Shown here piece after piece: positions 18,529 through 27,497 of a stretch of DNA of 64,000 nucleotides; within the stretch, counting starts at the first letter, position 1, and the number at the start of each line of letters is the position of its first letter. The DNA lies in NCBI GenBank assembly GCA_017452945.1, contig JAFTLD010000032.1, positions 1 to 64,000 on the forward strand. The letters are read 5' to 3'. Both the position numbers and the translations under genes were made by a program. The notes under the pieces are model-generated. The model was not told the DNA's origin. It made no database searches and saw only the letters and a program-made list of their open reading frames with translations. The DNA comes from Clostridia bacterium. Its GTDB lineage: Bacteria > Bacillota_A > Clostridia > Oscillospirales > CAG-272.

Positions 18529-20571
18529 TTAATTAGCCAGCTCGATTGACTGTACGTACATGACGTCGCCTTCAGCGCAATTGTCGAAGAAATCAAAGCG
18601 AATGGCATTGACATTGCCGCTCCAGAAGCCCAGTCCCGAGACTCTGATCTCTGCGGTGTGGTACTCACCGTCTGCCACTACCTGTGTGCGTACTGATTTT
18701 CCGCCTTCAGCCCCCATCGTTGCGCCGGTGCACAAAAATAACTCAGCGTTATATGTATTTTGGCTGTTGGTGGTCGGTATCATATATGTGATCTTGATAG
18801 TAGTGTAATCCTCTGCCTTGAGTATGGGTGAGGACTTGGTATAGTCAATGGTCACATGTGGGTCAAATGCTGCCGCAATGGTCAACGAAGCCGCCTTTTG
18901 TTCCTCACTAAAGATGACGACAGCGTTATTGGTAGCTTTGAGCTTTTGCGATGTTGCTTGATCTGCGAATACGATCTGCTGCATGGAAACGGCTGCGCCC
19001 TCATCTTCAATGCGGTTATTGATATAATTCTTGTGCAGTGATTCGTTTGTGGCAAAGTCTTTGTTTTCCTTGAACGTGCTGCGGATCTGCTCAAGCGAGC
19101 CGGTTGTCATCAGATAACTGTATTCGATCGGTTCAAAAGAAACGATTTTCATGGTGCACAATGGTGCAACGTAGTTGGTTGCGCCATTCATTGAATCCTT
19201 GCTGCCGTTGTGGGCATGCCTGCCTGCAAGCAAGGTATCAACGTTCGGTACGTAAAGACCTATGCCGTAATTCGCGATGCTGTTGGTCCATGCGCACCAT
19301 GTTTCCGTATTGCTGTAACGCAATTGGAAGGTGCAATCATCATGATAGGCTGCATCTCCCCAGAAGTTCAAATTCTTTTTAGTAGTAAGAGGTTGATCCT
19401 CCCAAGACTTTGAGCCTGCATAATAAGTGAAATCACCGAAATAACTCAAGGTATAAAATGCGGGAAGCTCCTGCGATGCATATCTATGCTCCCAACCGGA
19501 GAAATCCACAAAGCGGTTATCTACGCGAATGTAGTTCTCTTCAAGGATATAGGTGTTTTCCATGTAGCTGATGGTCAAATCACCGTCGTGGCCCCAGTCC
19601 TGCGGCTGTGCCTTGATATACAGAGAATCCTTGCCAACAACGATGTCAACAATACGGCTGGGATTGCCATGTACGTCACCGCCTTGTACAGGGTTATATG
19701 GCCACGGAACACCGTTATAATCCCCTTCTACGTAATCACCGTTGCTGTAAGTACCATAATAAGATTGCTGTACTAATCTACCTGTATCTGCTTGATTTAT
19801 CAGATTTTCAATGCCTCCGATATTCTTTTTCAGGTCTTGCAAATAGCAAACACCACCGCCCCAGGAAAGACGAATACCAAGCTTATAATAATCGTTTTGC
19901 AGATAGTAGACCTCGTCTGCATAAACCTCGTATTCCTCTGTCTTGACATCGCAAAGAACGAGCGTTGCATCGATATCCCGACATGTATCGAAAGTAATAG
20001 ATGTCAGCTCGGCTGCCTGTTTACCAGCCAGGTATCCTTGCACCAGTGCGCAAAATGTCTGTGTGCCCGCTTCAAGATAAAAGAGATCCTCAACAGTTTT
20101 GCCATCCAATTTATAGGTTACTGTACAATTGAGAGGCTCACTGGAAACGTAGCAAAGCGTCAAACGGTTAAAGCTATCGGCAAAGCGATCGCCAAGCGTC
20201 ACGGTATATCCGCTTTTGATGGTAAACACGCCGTCTGCGAATTTGCTGTAGCCCATAGCATTATAAACCAAGCCGCTTGCAGTGGTCACCTCGGCAGTCG
20301 AACCGCTTTCGCTGACCTGTACTGTCTGTTCAAAATTAATCGAGGGTTTAGAGGCAACCACGTCCTCGGCGGGGACATCGGTCGTTACCTCAGTAGTTTC
20401 TTCCTGTTCGGTGCTTCCCTGCTCTGTATCTGCTTCAGTTGTAGGAGTATCGGTTTGCTCGGGGGTACTTTGCTCTTCACCCGTGCTGCCCGGATCACAG
20501 GCCGCAAACTGCAGCGACATGATCATACAAAGGCACAGTGCCAGCAAAGACAGAATTCTTTTTGCGTTCAT
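18529..20571 (-). CDS. Large secreted lipoprotein of unknown function
   Basis: A 680-residue protein with a lipoprotein signal (lipobox LQFAAC, Cys near 25) and a Thr/Glu/Ser-rich linker (about 27-75). Then come a beta-rich segment (about 78-215), a long central domain rich in Tyr, Trp and Asn (about 225-510) and a C-terminal galactose-binding-like sandwich (about 515-680) that ends in the common VQSIELAN pattern. No catalytic motif is recognised. The make-up resembles carbohydrate-active or carbohydrate-binding surface proteins of gut Clostridia. ATG 20571 is chosen because AAAGGA lies 9 bases upstream and the signal peptide starts there. It has its own promoter and terminator beside the paralog cluster. 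Confidence 0.7.
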   Translation of the reverse strand: MNAKRILSLLALCLCMIMSLQFAACDPGSTGEEQSTPEQTDTPTTEADTEQGSTEQEETTEVTTDVPAEDVVASKPSINFEQTVQVSESGSTAEVTTASGLVYNAMGYSKFADGVFTIKSGYTVTLGDRFADSFNRLTLCYVSSEPLNCTVTYKLDGKTVEDLFYLEAGTQTFCALVQGYLAGKQAAELTSITFDTCRDIDATLVLCDVKTEEYEVYADEVYYLQNDYYKLGIRLSWGGGVCYLQDLKKNIGGIENLINQADTGRLVQQSYYGTYSNGDYVEGDYNGVPWPYNPVQGGDVHGNPSRIVDIVVGKDSLYIKAQPQDWGHDGDLTISYMENTYILEENYIRVDNRFVDFSGWEHRYASQELPAFYTLSYFGDFTYYAGSKSWEDQPLTTKKNLNFWGDAAYHDDCTFQLRYSNTETWCAWTNSIANYGIGLYVPNVDTLLAGRHAHNGSKDSMNGATNYVAPLCTMKIVSFEPIEYSYLMTTGSLEQIRSTFKENKDFATNESLHKNYINNRIEDEGAAVSMQQIVFADQATSQKLKATNNAVVIFSEEQKAASLTIAAAFDPHVTIDYTKSSPILKAEDYTTIKITYMIPTTNSQNTYNAELFLCTGATMGAEGGKSVRTQVVADGEYHTAEIRVSGLGFWSGNVNAIRFDFFDNCAEGDVMYVQSIELAN

Positions 20572-20605
20572 GGGTAAAATTCCTTTCATAGGGAGTATTG
20601 TTTCT

Positions 20606-20634
20606 ATTATACAACTTATTTATCTTTTTGTCAA
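20606..20634 (-). promoter_or_regulatory. Consensus promoter of the 18529 lipoprotein gene
   Basis: Minus strand TTGACA (20629-20634), 17-base spacer, TATAAT (20606-20611). Confidence 0.85.
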
Positions 20635-20636
20635 CA

Positions 20637-20663
20637 AAGGGCTGACGCTGCGCGACAGCCCTT
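20637..20663 (-). terminator. Terminator after paralog 4
   Basis: Stem AAGGGCTG / CAGCCCTT with further pairing inside, just after the stop of the gene at 20675 and abutting the next promoter. The left arm read on the minus strand, AAGGGCTGTCGC, is identical to that of the terminator at 25703. Confidence 0.7.
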
Positions 20664-20674
20664 GTATTCGTTTT

Positions 20675-22225
20675 TCAGTCTTTCTTTTTTACGATTAAAG
20701 TAACGCTAAGCATGGTAAGGAAAATGATCACGGGAGCAGCTACCACAGAACCGCAGCTGTTTTCACTCTGTTCTGCTTCGGTATTCTCTTCAAAACTCTG
20801 TACCTCAGAATTGCTCTCAGGCAACTGTGTTTGGGAATCGATAGTTTCATTGTCTTGAGTTTCTTTCTCGTCAGTTTCAGGAAGAGCCCCCAACAGCGCG
20901 ATCAGATAATCATTTGCATATTGCTCAGCATCCTCAATCGTGCGGAAAGCTGCTAAGTAAGCTACGTCAAAACTACGCATTTCTTCGTCTTCAATATCAA
21001 TGCCAACAAAGTCGCAGCGGATCATATTAACGCGTCCCTTCCAATCCAAGTCCCCGGTCAAATCTAAAATACCCATATACCAGCCCTCGCCATAATCATA
21101 TTCGGCAAGATCCACATCACAACTGCAATCAGGTTGAGCGCCCATGACATCTCCTGCACTGTAATAGATCGTACCGTATTCGGCATAACAATTGCGGACT
21201 AAAGCTGCAATGACGGGAAAATCGGCAGCTTGATAAGAGATTGAAGATCGCGGTGAGAAGATAAAATAACCGGAACCGGACTTGGCATTCAGCTTGACAG
21301 TACCATCATCGTTGACAGCAAAATCGAGATTTGAGCCATTGAACTTATTGAACTGTTCCTTGTTAGCATTCCAGATCAGCGCAGGCTTGCCGGCCTCGAC
21401 CGTGGAAGAATCAGCGATAGGAGCAAAATTATTCAGATTGTCCTCAGGCTCAGCACTATCCTCACCATACGGGATTTCCCCCTGGAACTTATTTACGCAG
21501 ATCTCAATGGGCGTACCTGTTTCTCCGGTATAGAAGGACATGCCTACGTATGCACCGTCAGCACAATACTCATTAAGCACTTGGTCGGCATACCCGGTAG
21601 CGTCGGTGAATTCCTGTCCGCACAAATAAAACGCATACTTGCCATCCTTGTACTTAACAGAGAAATCGTAGACTTCATGGTTATCCTGATCGAAAGGAAT
21701 ACTTACCTGGAATTGGCTGAAAAGCTTATAGCCGCCTTCGTCATCCAATGAGAAAAACTGAGCGATTGCAGACCCATTTCCGGAGCCTCTGACAAGCACA
21801 GAGACGCCTTCACCGTATCCTGTCTGACCGGGAGCAAAAATCTCCTTACTGTGCAGCGAAAAGGATACCCAGTGGTCTTTATTATCATATTCACCGCCAT
21901 ATGCAAAATCAAGCACGGTAAACTGCACGGAAACAGAATTGCCGTTTCCATCAGCATTTGCTTCTTTCAAATTATAAGTCTTTTTTGTGTGAATATGGGT
22001 ATAGGGCGTATTATTGGTGTAATCGGCAGAAACTGTCAACAAGCCCTTGTCGATCTCGTATCTATAACCGCATGCCGGTCTGTAGCTTTCGGGATCCTGA
22101 TAATCATCAGCAGCGCGGGAGGTTACCCAGTCCCCTTCCACAATTGCACTTGTCGGCACTGCCAGTATAGTTGCAACAGAAAGGATCATCGCGCATGCCA
22201 ACAGCATAGACATGAATTTTTTCAT
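20675..22225 (-). CDS. Secreted surface protein, paralog 4 of the EGDW family
   Basis: 516 residues. Signal peptide (MKKFMSMLL ... VPTSA) is followed by the family's mature start EGDWVTSR. Two beta-rich domains can be separated: residues about 30-255 (HTK, NLK and GNSVS blocks, DxWVSF) and about 265-425 (FAPIADSSTV, DFPVIAALVRNCY, FDVAYLAAFR). Then comes an acidic Glu/Gln/Ser linker and the C-terminus SCGSVV + hydrophobic helix + KKKD. No LPXTG motif. No family name recognised; lectin-like jelly-roll folds are plausible. It has its own promoter, unlike paralogs 2 and 3, and is the most divergent copy, with a Gln/Glu rather than Thr/Glu linker. Confidence 0.75.
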   Translation of the reverse strand: MKKFMSMLLACAMILSVATILAVPTSAIVEGDWVTSRAADDYQDPESYRPACGYRYEIDKGLLTVSADYTNNTPYTHIHTKKTYNLKEANADGNGNSVSVQFTVLDFAYGGEYDNKDHWVSFSLHSKEIFAPGQTGYGEGVSVLVRGSGNGSAIAQFFSLDDEGGYKLFSQFQVSIPFDQDNHEVYDFSVKYKDGKYAFYLCGQEFTDATGYADQVLNEYCADGAYVGMSFYTGETGTPIEICVNKFQGEIPYGEDSAEPEDNLNNFAPIADSSTVEAGKPALIWNANKEQFNKFNGSNLDFAVNDDGTVKLNAKSGSGYFIFSPRSSISYQAADFPVIAALVRNCYAEYGTIYYSAGDVMGAQPDCSCDVDLAEYDYGEGWYMGILDLTGDLDWKGRVNMIRCDFVGIDIEDEEMRSFDVAYLAAFRTIEDAEQYANDYLIALLGALPETDEKETQDNETIDSQTQLPESNSEVQSFEENTEAEQSENSCGSVVAAPVIIFLTMLSVTLIVKKKD

Positions 22226-22262
22226 TTGTTTTTCTCCTTTGATCCAAATCAAACTTTATTTT

Positions 22263-22291
22263 ATTATACCACTTTCATTAAGACAAGTAAA
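22263..22291 (-). promoter_or_regulatory. Promoter of paralog 4
   Basis: Minus strand TTTACT (22286-22291), 17-base spacer, TATAAT (22263-22268). Confidence 0.7.
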
Positions 22292-22330
22292 TAGTAACAT
22301 TTCACAAATCTATGAACCGTATTCATGTAA

Positions 22331-22373
22331 TAATAAACAATGACTGACGCCCGGCGTCAGTCATTGTTTATTA
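22331..22373 (-). terminator. Long inverted repeat, terminator after paralog 3
   Basis: A 21-base perfect inverted repeat around one central base, with core TGACTGACGCC / GGCGTCAGTCA and AT-rich outer arms that give the U-tract in either direction. It closes the two-gene unit of paralogs 2 and 3. Confidence 0.82.
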
Positions 22374-22376
22374 TAA

Positions 22377-23939
22377 TCAGTCCTTTTTCTTTGTTACGAA
22401 TGCAACGCAGAGAATTGCGACAAGTGCAACCACGGGAACCATAGCCATGGACTTACAGCCGCCTTCGCCAGCAGCGTCATCGGAAGTAGCTTCACTATCG
22501 GGAGTGCTTTCTGTGGGTGCATCGGTCTTAGCCTCGGTGGTGGGAGCTTCGGTGGTAGGCTCCTCGGTAGGCTTTTCGGTGGTCTCGGGCATCTTGCCGA
22601 GCAGTGCGATCAGATAATCCTTTGCATACTGAACCGCTTCCTCTTCGGTGCGGAATGCAGCAAAGAATGCAACGTCAAAGTTTGCAGATTCTGCATCGGT
22701 ATAATCTACTTCTTTGAAGTCAAGTCTTATGCCGTTGATTCTGCCTTCCCATTCGGGATCTTCTGTCAGGTCAAGTACAGAAAGCCCCCAACCTTCGCCA
22801 AAATCATAATCGTCGTACATGATGTCCATCAGACAATCGGAGTTAGCACCCAGGGTTTTGCCGGAATAGTAATACATCTGTCCTTCAAAATCTGCGCAAT
22901 TTCTGGTCAACGCAACAATGATCGGGAAATCGGAAGCCTCATAAGAAATATCATTCTTAAGATTGAAGCTGATGTAAGGGCCGGTGCCGGTTGCTTTCAG
23001 AGATACAACACCGCTTTCCTGAACGGTATGGTCCGCATTGGAAATGGAGATCTTATCATAGTACTCTGCCTTGCCATCCCAAATAACAGCAGGCTTGCCT
23101 GCAGGTACGGTAGAAGAATCAGCGATCTCTGCAAAGTTCTTGACGTTTGCTTCGGGCTCTGCACTATCTTCACCGAAAGGAACCTGTCCCTGGAATTCGG
23201 TGATAACGAAGGATGCGGGAGTTTCGGTCTCGGTGGTCATCAGAGTGATCCCGAGATATGCACCTTCAGCGCACTGCTCGTCAAAAATTCTGTCCAAATT
23301 GCCATCGGGATCGGTGAACTCAGTACCGCACAGGTTCATCACGTATTTCGTGCCGTCATGCTTGATAGAGAAAGAATATTCTTCTTGGCCGTTATCATTG
23401 AGCGTAGGGCTGATCTGGCCGGAGATGAAGAGCGTAAACTGATTGTTCTCTTTATCGGAATAGTGGGGTTGACCGGTAGCGGAACCGTTACCCGCACCGC
23501 GGATCAGAATGCAAAGACCGGAGCCGTACTGAGGGTTACCCTGAGATACCGTGGGTTCGCTGTTGAGCGTAATAGCTATCCACTCGTCCTTGTTATTGTA
23601 TTCACCGCCGTATGCGAATTCCTGAACGGTGAATTTAACGGAAAGCGCATTGCCGTTTTCATCAGCGTTGGGTGCCTTCAGGTTATACGCATTCTTTGTA
23701 TGCGCCTGTACATAGGGGTTGCAATTTGTAAAGTCGGGAGCGATGGTCTGGAAGCCTTCAGTTGTATACTGATAGCCTGCTGCGGGAGTATAGTCGGTAA
23801 CATCCTCCTCGTAGGCGTCACCAGCTCTGGAGGTTACCCAGTCACCTTCAACGCCCTCTGCACTTGCAGGAACGGCCAGCATGGTCATGGATGCGATCAC
23901 CATACTCATTGCCAGTAATACTGTTAAAAATTTTTTCAT
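22377..23939 (-). CDS. Secreted surface protein, paralog 3 of the EGDW family
   Basis: 520 residues with signal peptide (MKKFLTVLLAMSMV ... VPASA), mature start EGVEGDWVTSR, the two conserved beta domains (YTPAAGYQY, HTKNAYNLK, GNALSVKFTV; then FAEIADSSTVPAGKPAVIW, DFPIIVALTRNC, FDVAFFAAFR), a Thr/Glu/Pro linker (TTEKPTEEPTTEAPTTEAK and on) and the anchor-like C-terminus GGCKSMAM + hydrophobic stretch + KKKD. ATG 23939 with GGAG upstream is used; a 19-codon extension overlaps the preceding gene. It lies 25 bases after paralog 2 with no promoter between, so the two form one transcript. Confidence 0.78.
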   Translation of the reverse strand: MKKFLTVLLAMSMVIASMTMLAVPASAEGVEGDWVTSRAGDAYEEDVTDYTPAAGYQYTTEGFQTIAPDFTNCNPYVQAHTKNAYNLKAPNADENGNALSVKFTVQEFAYGGEYNNKDEWIAITLNSEPTVSQGNPQYGSGLCILIRGAGNGSATGQPHYSDKENNQFTLFISGQISPTLNDNGQEEYSFSIKHDGTKYVMNLCGTEFTDPDGNLDRIFDEQCAEGAYLGITLMTTETETPASFVITEFQGQVPFGEDSAEPEANVKNFAEIADSSTVPAGKPAVIWDGKAEYYDKISISNADHTVQESGVVSLKATGTGPYISFNLKNDISYEASDFPIIVALTRNCADFEGQMYYYSGKTLGANSDCLMDIMYDDYDFGEGWGLSVLDLTEDPEWEGRINGIRLDFKEVDYTDAESANFDVAFFAAFRTEEEAVQYAKDYLIALLGKMPETTEKPTEEPTTEAPTTEAKTDAPTESTPDSEATSDDAAGEGGCKSMAMVPVVALVAILCVAFVTKKKD

Positions 23940-23964
23940 GTTTATTCTCCTTACACGACTTTGA

Positions 23965-25521
23965 TCAGTCCTTTTTCTTTGCAACGTATGCGGCACCGAA
24001 AAATGCTAATAATGCAACGATGGGCGCAGCCAAAGCCTTACAGCCGCCTGCTTGCTCTGCGTCGGTACTGACTTCATCGGTAGTTGTATTCTCTGTGGTT
24101 GGAGCTTCGGTATCGGGCGCTTTTGTTGTGTCCGCTTCGGTCGTCGGGTCTTCAGTGGGCTGCTCTCCTCCGTTCAGATTGGTCAGATAGGCTTCCGCAT
24201 ACGCAACCGCCTCCTCTTCTGAGCGGAACGCACCGTAATAAGCAATTTTGAAGTTATTATACTCCTCGTCGGTCAGATCATCTGCCGAGAAGCCAAATCC
24301 AATACGTATGGCGTTAATTCTGCCTGCCCAAGCCTCATCTTCGGACAGATCGTAAATGCCGAGCGCCCATCCTTCTCCGTAAGAATGGGTATCCAGCTCC
24401 ATAGAGTCACTGCATTCCTCTTTGGCAGCCAGTACGCCTCCTGCGCAATAATAGATCACTCCGTCGTTTGCATAGCAATCCTTTGTCAATATTGCGATTA
24501 CGGGAAAATCAGCCGCCTCGTAAGAAACCTCGGATTTGACACCCATAAACAAATACGGTGCTAAGGTCTGTGTGGTCAGCTTGACGGTACCGTTATCCAG
24601 TATCTCATAGCTGCCTCCTACCAGGTCGATCTTATTGAAATCCTTACAAGTCGAATCCCATATTACTGCAGGCTGGTTTGCTTCAACTGTCGCAGAATCT
24701 GCAATGGGAGCAAAGTTTTTGACGTTGTGCTGGGGATCTGCGCTGTCCTCGCCAAAGGGCACCTCACCTTGGAAGCTACTGATCAGCATAGAAGCGGTTG
24801 CTCCGGATACACCCGAATGCATAGTAATGCCGAGATAAGCGCCTTCTGCACACGTTTCATCAAGTAAAGTATTAAGATATTCATCCTTTGTTTCTGTACC
24901 GCAGAGGTTAAAAACGTAACCTGTACCGTCATACTTCACGGTAAAAGTATAAATCTCATGTCCTTCTTCATCAAGTGGAATTTCAATGTTGGGAAGTGAA
25001 AATGCAGTAAAGCCTTTACCGTCCTTGTCTACGTAATGATACTGTGCCTGAGCCTTTCCCGGGTCAAGTGAATTGCCGCCCAGATTGCGACGGATCAGAA
25101 TACATAGTCCTTCTCCGTTATCCACAGAGCCTTGGTTTACTTTATCCTGATTGTTCAACGTGATGGAGATCCATTGGTCTTCTCCTGTTTCCCCTTCATA
25201 AGGGTAATCCAGAATGGTAAAGGTTAACTCGATCGCATTGCCGTTGTCATCATTGTTCCCTTTAAGATTGATCTTGTTTTTGGTGTGGACTTGCTGATAC
25301 ACCGTGCTGTTGGTATAATCCGCTGAGATGGTCTTGAAGCCATCCGGAGTATACTCATATCCTGCTGCAGGTGTTGCGTAATTTTGTTCATCATCGTAGT
25401 CGTTGGCTCTTCTTGAGGTGATCCAATCCCCTTCAACTACTGCACTTGAAGAAATGCTCAACATTGCAGAAGCACCTAACAGTAACGCAATTGCAACAAG
25501 CGTCGAAATCATTTTTTTCAT
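23965..25521 (-). CDS. Secreted surface protein, paralog 2 of the EGDW family
   Basis: 518 residues: signal peptide (MKKMISTLVAIALLL ... SSSA), mature start VVEGDWITSRRANDY, the shared two-domain body (GYEYTPDG, HTKNKINLK, ISITLNNQ; FAPIADSATVEANQPAVIW, DFPVIAILTKDCY, KIAYYGAFR), a Thr/Glu/Ala linker and GGCKALAAP + hydrophobic helix + KKKD. First gene of a bicistron with paralog 3. Function unknown; the acidic linker and C-terminal helix suggest cell-surface display. Confidence 0.78.
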   Translation of the reverse strand: MKKMISTLVAIALLLGASAMLSISSSAVVEGDWITSRRANDYDDEQNYATPAAGYEYTPDGFKTISADYTNSTVYQQVHTKNKINLKGNNDDNGNAIELTFTILDYPYEGETGEDQWISITLNNQDKVNQGSVDNGEGLCILIRRNLGGNSLDPGKAQAQYHYVDKDGKGFTAFSLPNIEIPLDEEGHEIYTFTVKYDGTGYVFNLCGTETKDEYLNTLLDETCAEGAYLGITMHSGVSGATASMLISSFQGEVPFGEDSADPQHNVKNFAPIADSATVEANQPAVIWDSTCKDFNKIDLVGGSYEILDNGTVKLTTQTLAPYLFMGVKSEVSYEAADFPVIAILTKDCYANDGVIYYCAGGVLAAKEECSDSMELDTHSYGEGWALGIYDLSEDEAWAGRINAIRIGFGFSADDLTDEEYNNFKIAYYGAFRSEEEAVAYAEAYLTNLNGGEQPTEDPTTEADTTKAPDTEAPTTENTTTDEVSTDAEQAGGCKALAAPIVALLAFFGAAYVAKKKD

Positions 25522-25566
25522 AACGTTTTTACTCCTTCATTCTTTTTCACGCGTTTGCGCATTCCG

Positions 25567-25596
25567 ATTATAGCACGGTCATATGAGAAATGTAAA
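25567..25596 (-). promoter_or_regulatory. Promoter of the paralog 2-3 bicistron
   Basis: Minus strand TTTACA (25591-25596), 18-base spacer, TATAAT (25567-25572). Confidence 0.7.
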
Positions 25597-25702
25597 TTGA
25601 CGCTTTGAACGAAATTTTTTGGGGTATTCATGTCTGATAAACCATCATTTCAGTACAATAATCAATCAAATGGATCAGTATTGGCGTGACAATAATAGCA
25701 CA

Positions 25703-25730
25703 AAAGGGCTGTCGCAAGCGACAGCCCTTT
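25703..25730 (-). terminator. Terminator after paralog 1
   Basis: Perfect 13-base-pair stem AAAGGGCTGTCGC / GCGACAGCCCTTT with a two-base centre, 31 bases after the stop codon. Shares its arm with the terminator at 20637. Confidence 0.8.
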
Positions 25731-25761
25731 GTAAGGTTGAATTATGTAATTCAGTTAAGAA

Positions 25762-27333
25762 TTAGTCCTTCTTCTTTGCAACGAATGCAACACCCAGAAC
25801 AGCGATCAGAGCAACGATAGGAGCAGCAATGATGTTGTTGCAGCTGTTGGTCTTCTCAGCATCGGTGGTTACTTCCTCGGAGGGAGCCTCGGTAGTACCG
25901 TTGGTCTCGGGAGCCTTGGTGTCTTCCTCAGTGGTAGCCTGAGTGGGAGCCTCGGTCTCAGGCTCGGTGGTAACAGTGGGATCAACACCCAGAGAGGTCA
26001 GATATGCTTCGGTGTAAGCATATGCTTCTTCAGGAGTACGGAATGCGCCGATGAAAGCAACATTGAAGTTGTTGTATTCAGCATCAGCAATATCTTCAGC
26101 GTTGAAGTCGAAGCCAACGCGCAGGCTGTTAATTCTGCCGTACCAGCCATCTTCATCGTACTCGGAGAAGTCCATGATACCAAGAGCCCAACCGCCATCA
26201 TAAGCGGTTTCTTCGATATCCCAGGTCTCGCTGTAGGTATTCTCTGCAGAGAGGATGGGACCTGCGCAGTAGTAAACGTTACCGCTGTTAGCCCAGCAAT
26301 TCTGAGTCAGAACTGCGATGTAGGGGAAATCCTTAGCTTCGTAGGAAACCTCGGACTTGATACCAAAGGTAATGTAAGGAGATACGGTCTCAGTCTTGAT
26401 GTTAACAGTGCCGTTATCGTTGACGGTGTATGTACCGCCGGCAACGTTGATCTTTCTGCAGTCTCTGCAAGTAGAATCCCAAAGAACTGCAGGAGCGTTA
26501 GCGGGAACGGTGGAAGAATCAGCGATAGGAGCCTTGGAACGGAGGTCCTCTTCAGGAGCTGCGGAGTCATCACCTACGGGGATGTCACCCTGCCACTCGG
26601 TGATAGCGAGGGAGATCTTAGTGTCCTTAACACCGGTCTGGCAAACAACGCTTACGTAAGCGCCCTCTGCGAATACTTCGTCAAAGTGAGCGTTCATATC
26701 AGCGTCAGCAACAAACTCGTGACCGTTAACAGCATAAACGTAACCGCCGTCAACATACTTTACAGTAAAGGTGTACTCTTCCTGGCCCTTGTCGTTCATG
26801 GGAACGTCAACCTGGGGGAAACCGGTAGCGGCAGCAAAGTTCTTGCCGCCCTTATCTACGTAGAAGGGCTGAACCTGAGCGGAGCCATCGCCGGCACCAC
26901 GAATCAGGATGCAGAGGCCTTCGCCGTAATCAACGGAACCGGGAGTAGCAACGGGCTGGCTGTTCAGTACGAAGGAAATCCACTGGTCCTTCATTTCGCC
27001 GCCGTCATAAGCGTACTCAAGAACGGTGAGCTTCAGGGAAACGGAGTTGCCCTTGCCATCGTTGTCTGCCTTCAGATTCAGAGCTTCCTTGGTGTGAGCC
27101 TGAACGAAGGGGGTGTTGTCAGCTGCATACTCGGGGGGATCCATAACGAAACCGAGCTCAGCATCATAGTGGTAGCCGGGTGCGGGGCAGAAACTTGCCT
27201 CGTCCTCATAGTCGTTAGCACTTCTGGAGGTTACCCAGTCGCCTTCCATAGCTGCAGAGGTAGGAACTACCATTACAACTACCAGGGACAGGACCATCAG
27301 AGATGCCAGCAACACGGAAAGAAATCTTTTCAT
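25762..27333 (-). CDS. Secreted surface protein, paralog 1 of the EGDW family
   Basis: 523 residues: signal peptide (MKRFLSVLLASLMV ... VPTSA), mature start MEGDWVTSRSANDYED, conserved two-domain body (APGYHYDAE, HTKEALNLK, GNSVSLKLTV; KAPIADSSTVPANAPAVLW, DFPYIAVLTQNCW, NVAFIGAFR), Thr/Glu linker and CNNIIAAPIVALIAVLG + KKKD. Codon use here is noticeably cleaner and richer in preferred codons than in the other paralogs, which hints at high expression. It is monocistronic with its own promoter and terminator. Confidence 0.78.
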   Translation of the reverse strand: MKRFLSVLLASLMVLSLVVVMVVPTSAAMEGDWVTSRSANDYEDEASFCPAPGYHYDAELGFVMDPPEYAADNTPFVQAHTKEALNLKADNDGKGNSVSLKLTVLEYAYDGGEMKDQWISFVLNSQPVATPGSVDYGEGLCILIRGAGDGSAQVQPFYVDKGGKNFAAATGFPQVDVPMNDKGQEEYTFTVKYVDGGYVYAVNGHEFVADADMNAHFDEVFAEGAYVSVVCQTGVKDTKISLAITEWQGDIPVGDDSAAPEEDLRSKAPIADSSTVPANAPAVLWDSTCRDCRKINVAGGTYTVNDNGTVNIKTETVSPYITFGIKSEVSYEAKDFPYIAVLTQNCWANSGNVYYCAGPILSAENTYSETWDIEETAYDGGWALGIMDFSEYDEDGWYGRINSLRVGFDFNAEDIADAEYNNFNVAFIGAFRTPEEAYAYTEAYLTSLGVDPTVTTEPETEAPTQATTEEDTKAPETNGTTEAPSEEVTTDAEKTNSCNNIIAAPIVALIAVLGVAFVAKKKD

Positions 27334-27389
27334 GATGAAAGTTCTCCTTTGATAAATAGTATTATTTGTCGCAGGTTATGCGCAGTAAC

Positions 27390-27418
27390 ATTATAGCACA
27401 AATGTCAAATTTCGTAAA
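27390..27418 (-). promoter_or_regulatory. Promoter of paralog 1
   Basis: Minus strand TTTACG (27413-27418), 17-base spacer, TATAAT (27390-27395), giving a leader of about 50 nt. A TTGACA also lies in the spacer but too close to the -10 box. The stretch between here and the GH78 stop at 27498 holds three copies of ATTCACC whose role, if any, is unknown. Confidence 0.68.
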
Positions 27419-27497
27419 TAGGCACATTCACCAAAAAGGTGATAATTTTACTGGTATTGTGGCACAAAAGAATTCACCTGTACTTCACAAATTCACC

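Noticed and set aside
22331..22373. Palindrome as a mobile-element end or attachment site
   Set aside because: It sits directly after a stop codon, has no partner copy or target duplication, and fits an intrinsic terminator.
20675..27333. LPXTG cell-wall sorting signal in the four paralogs
   Set aside because: No LPXTG or close variant precedes the C-terminal hydrophobic stretch in any of the four.
27420..27497. Three ATTCACC copies as an operator array
   Set aside because: Spacing is irregular and the copies lie downstream of one gene and upstream of another's promoter; too short and AT-rich to claim.
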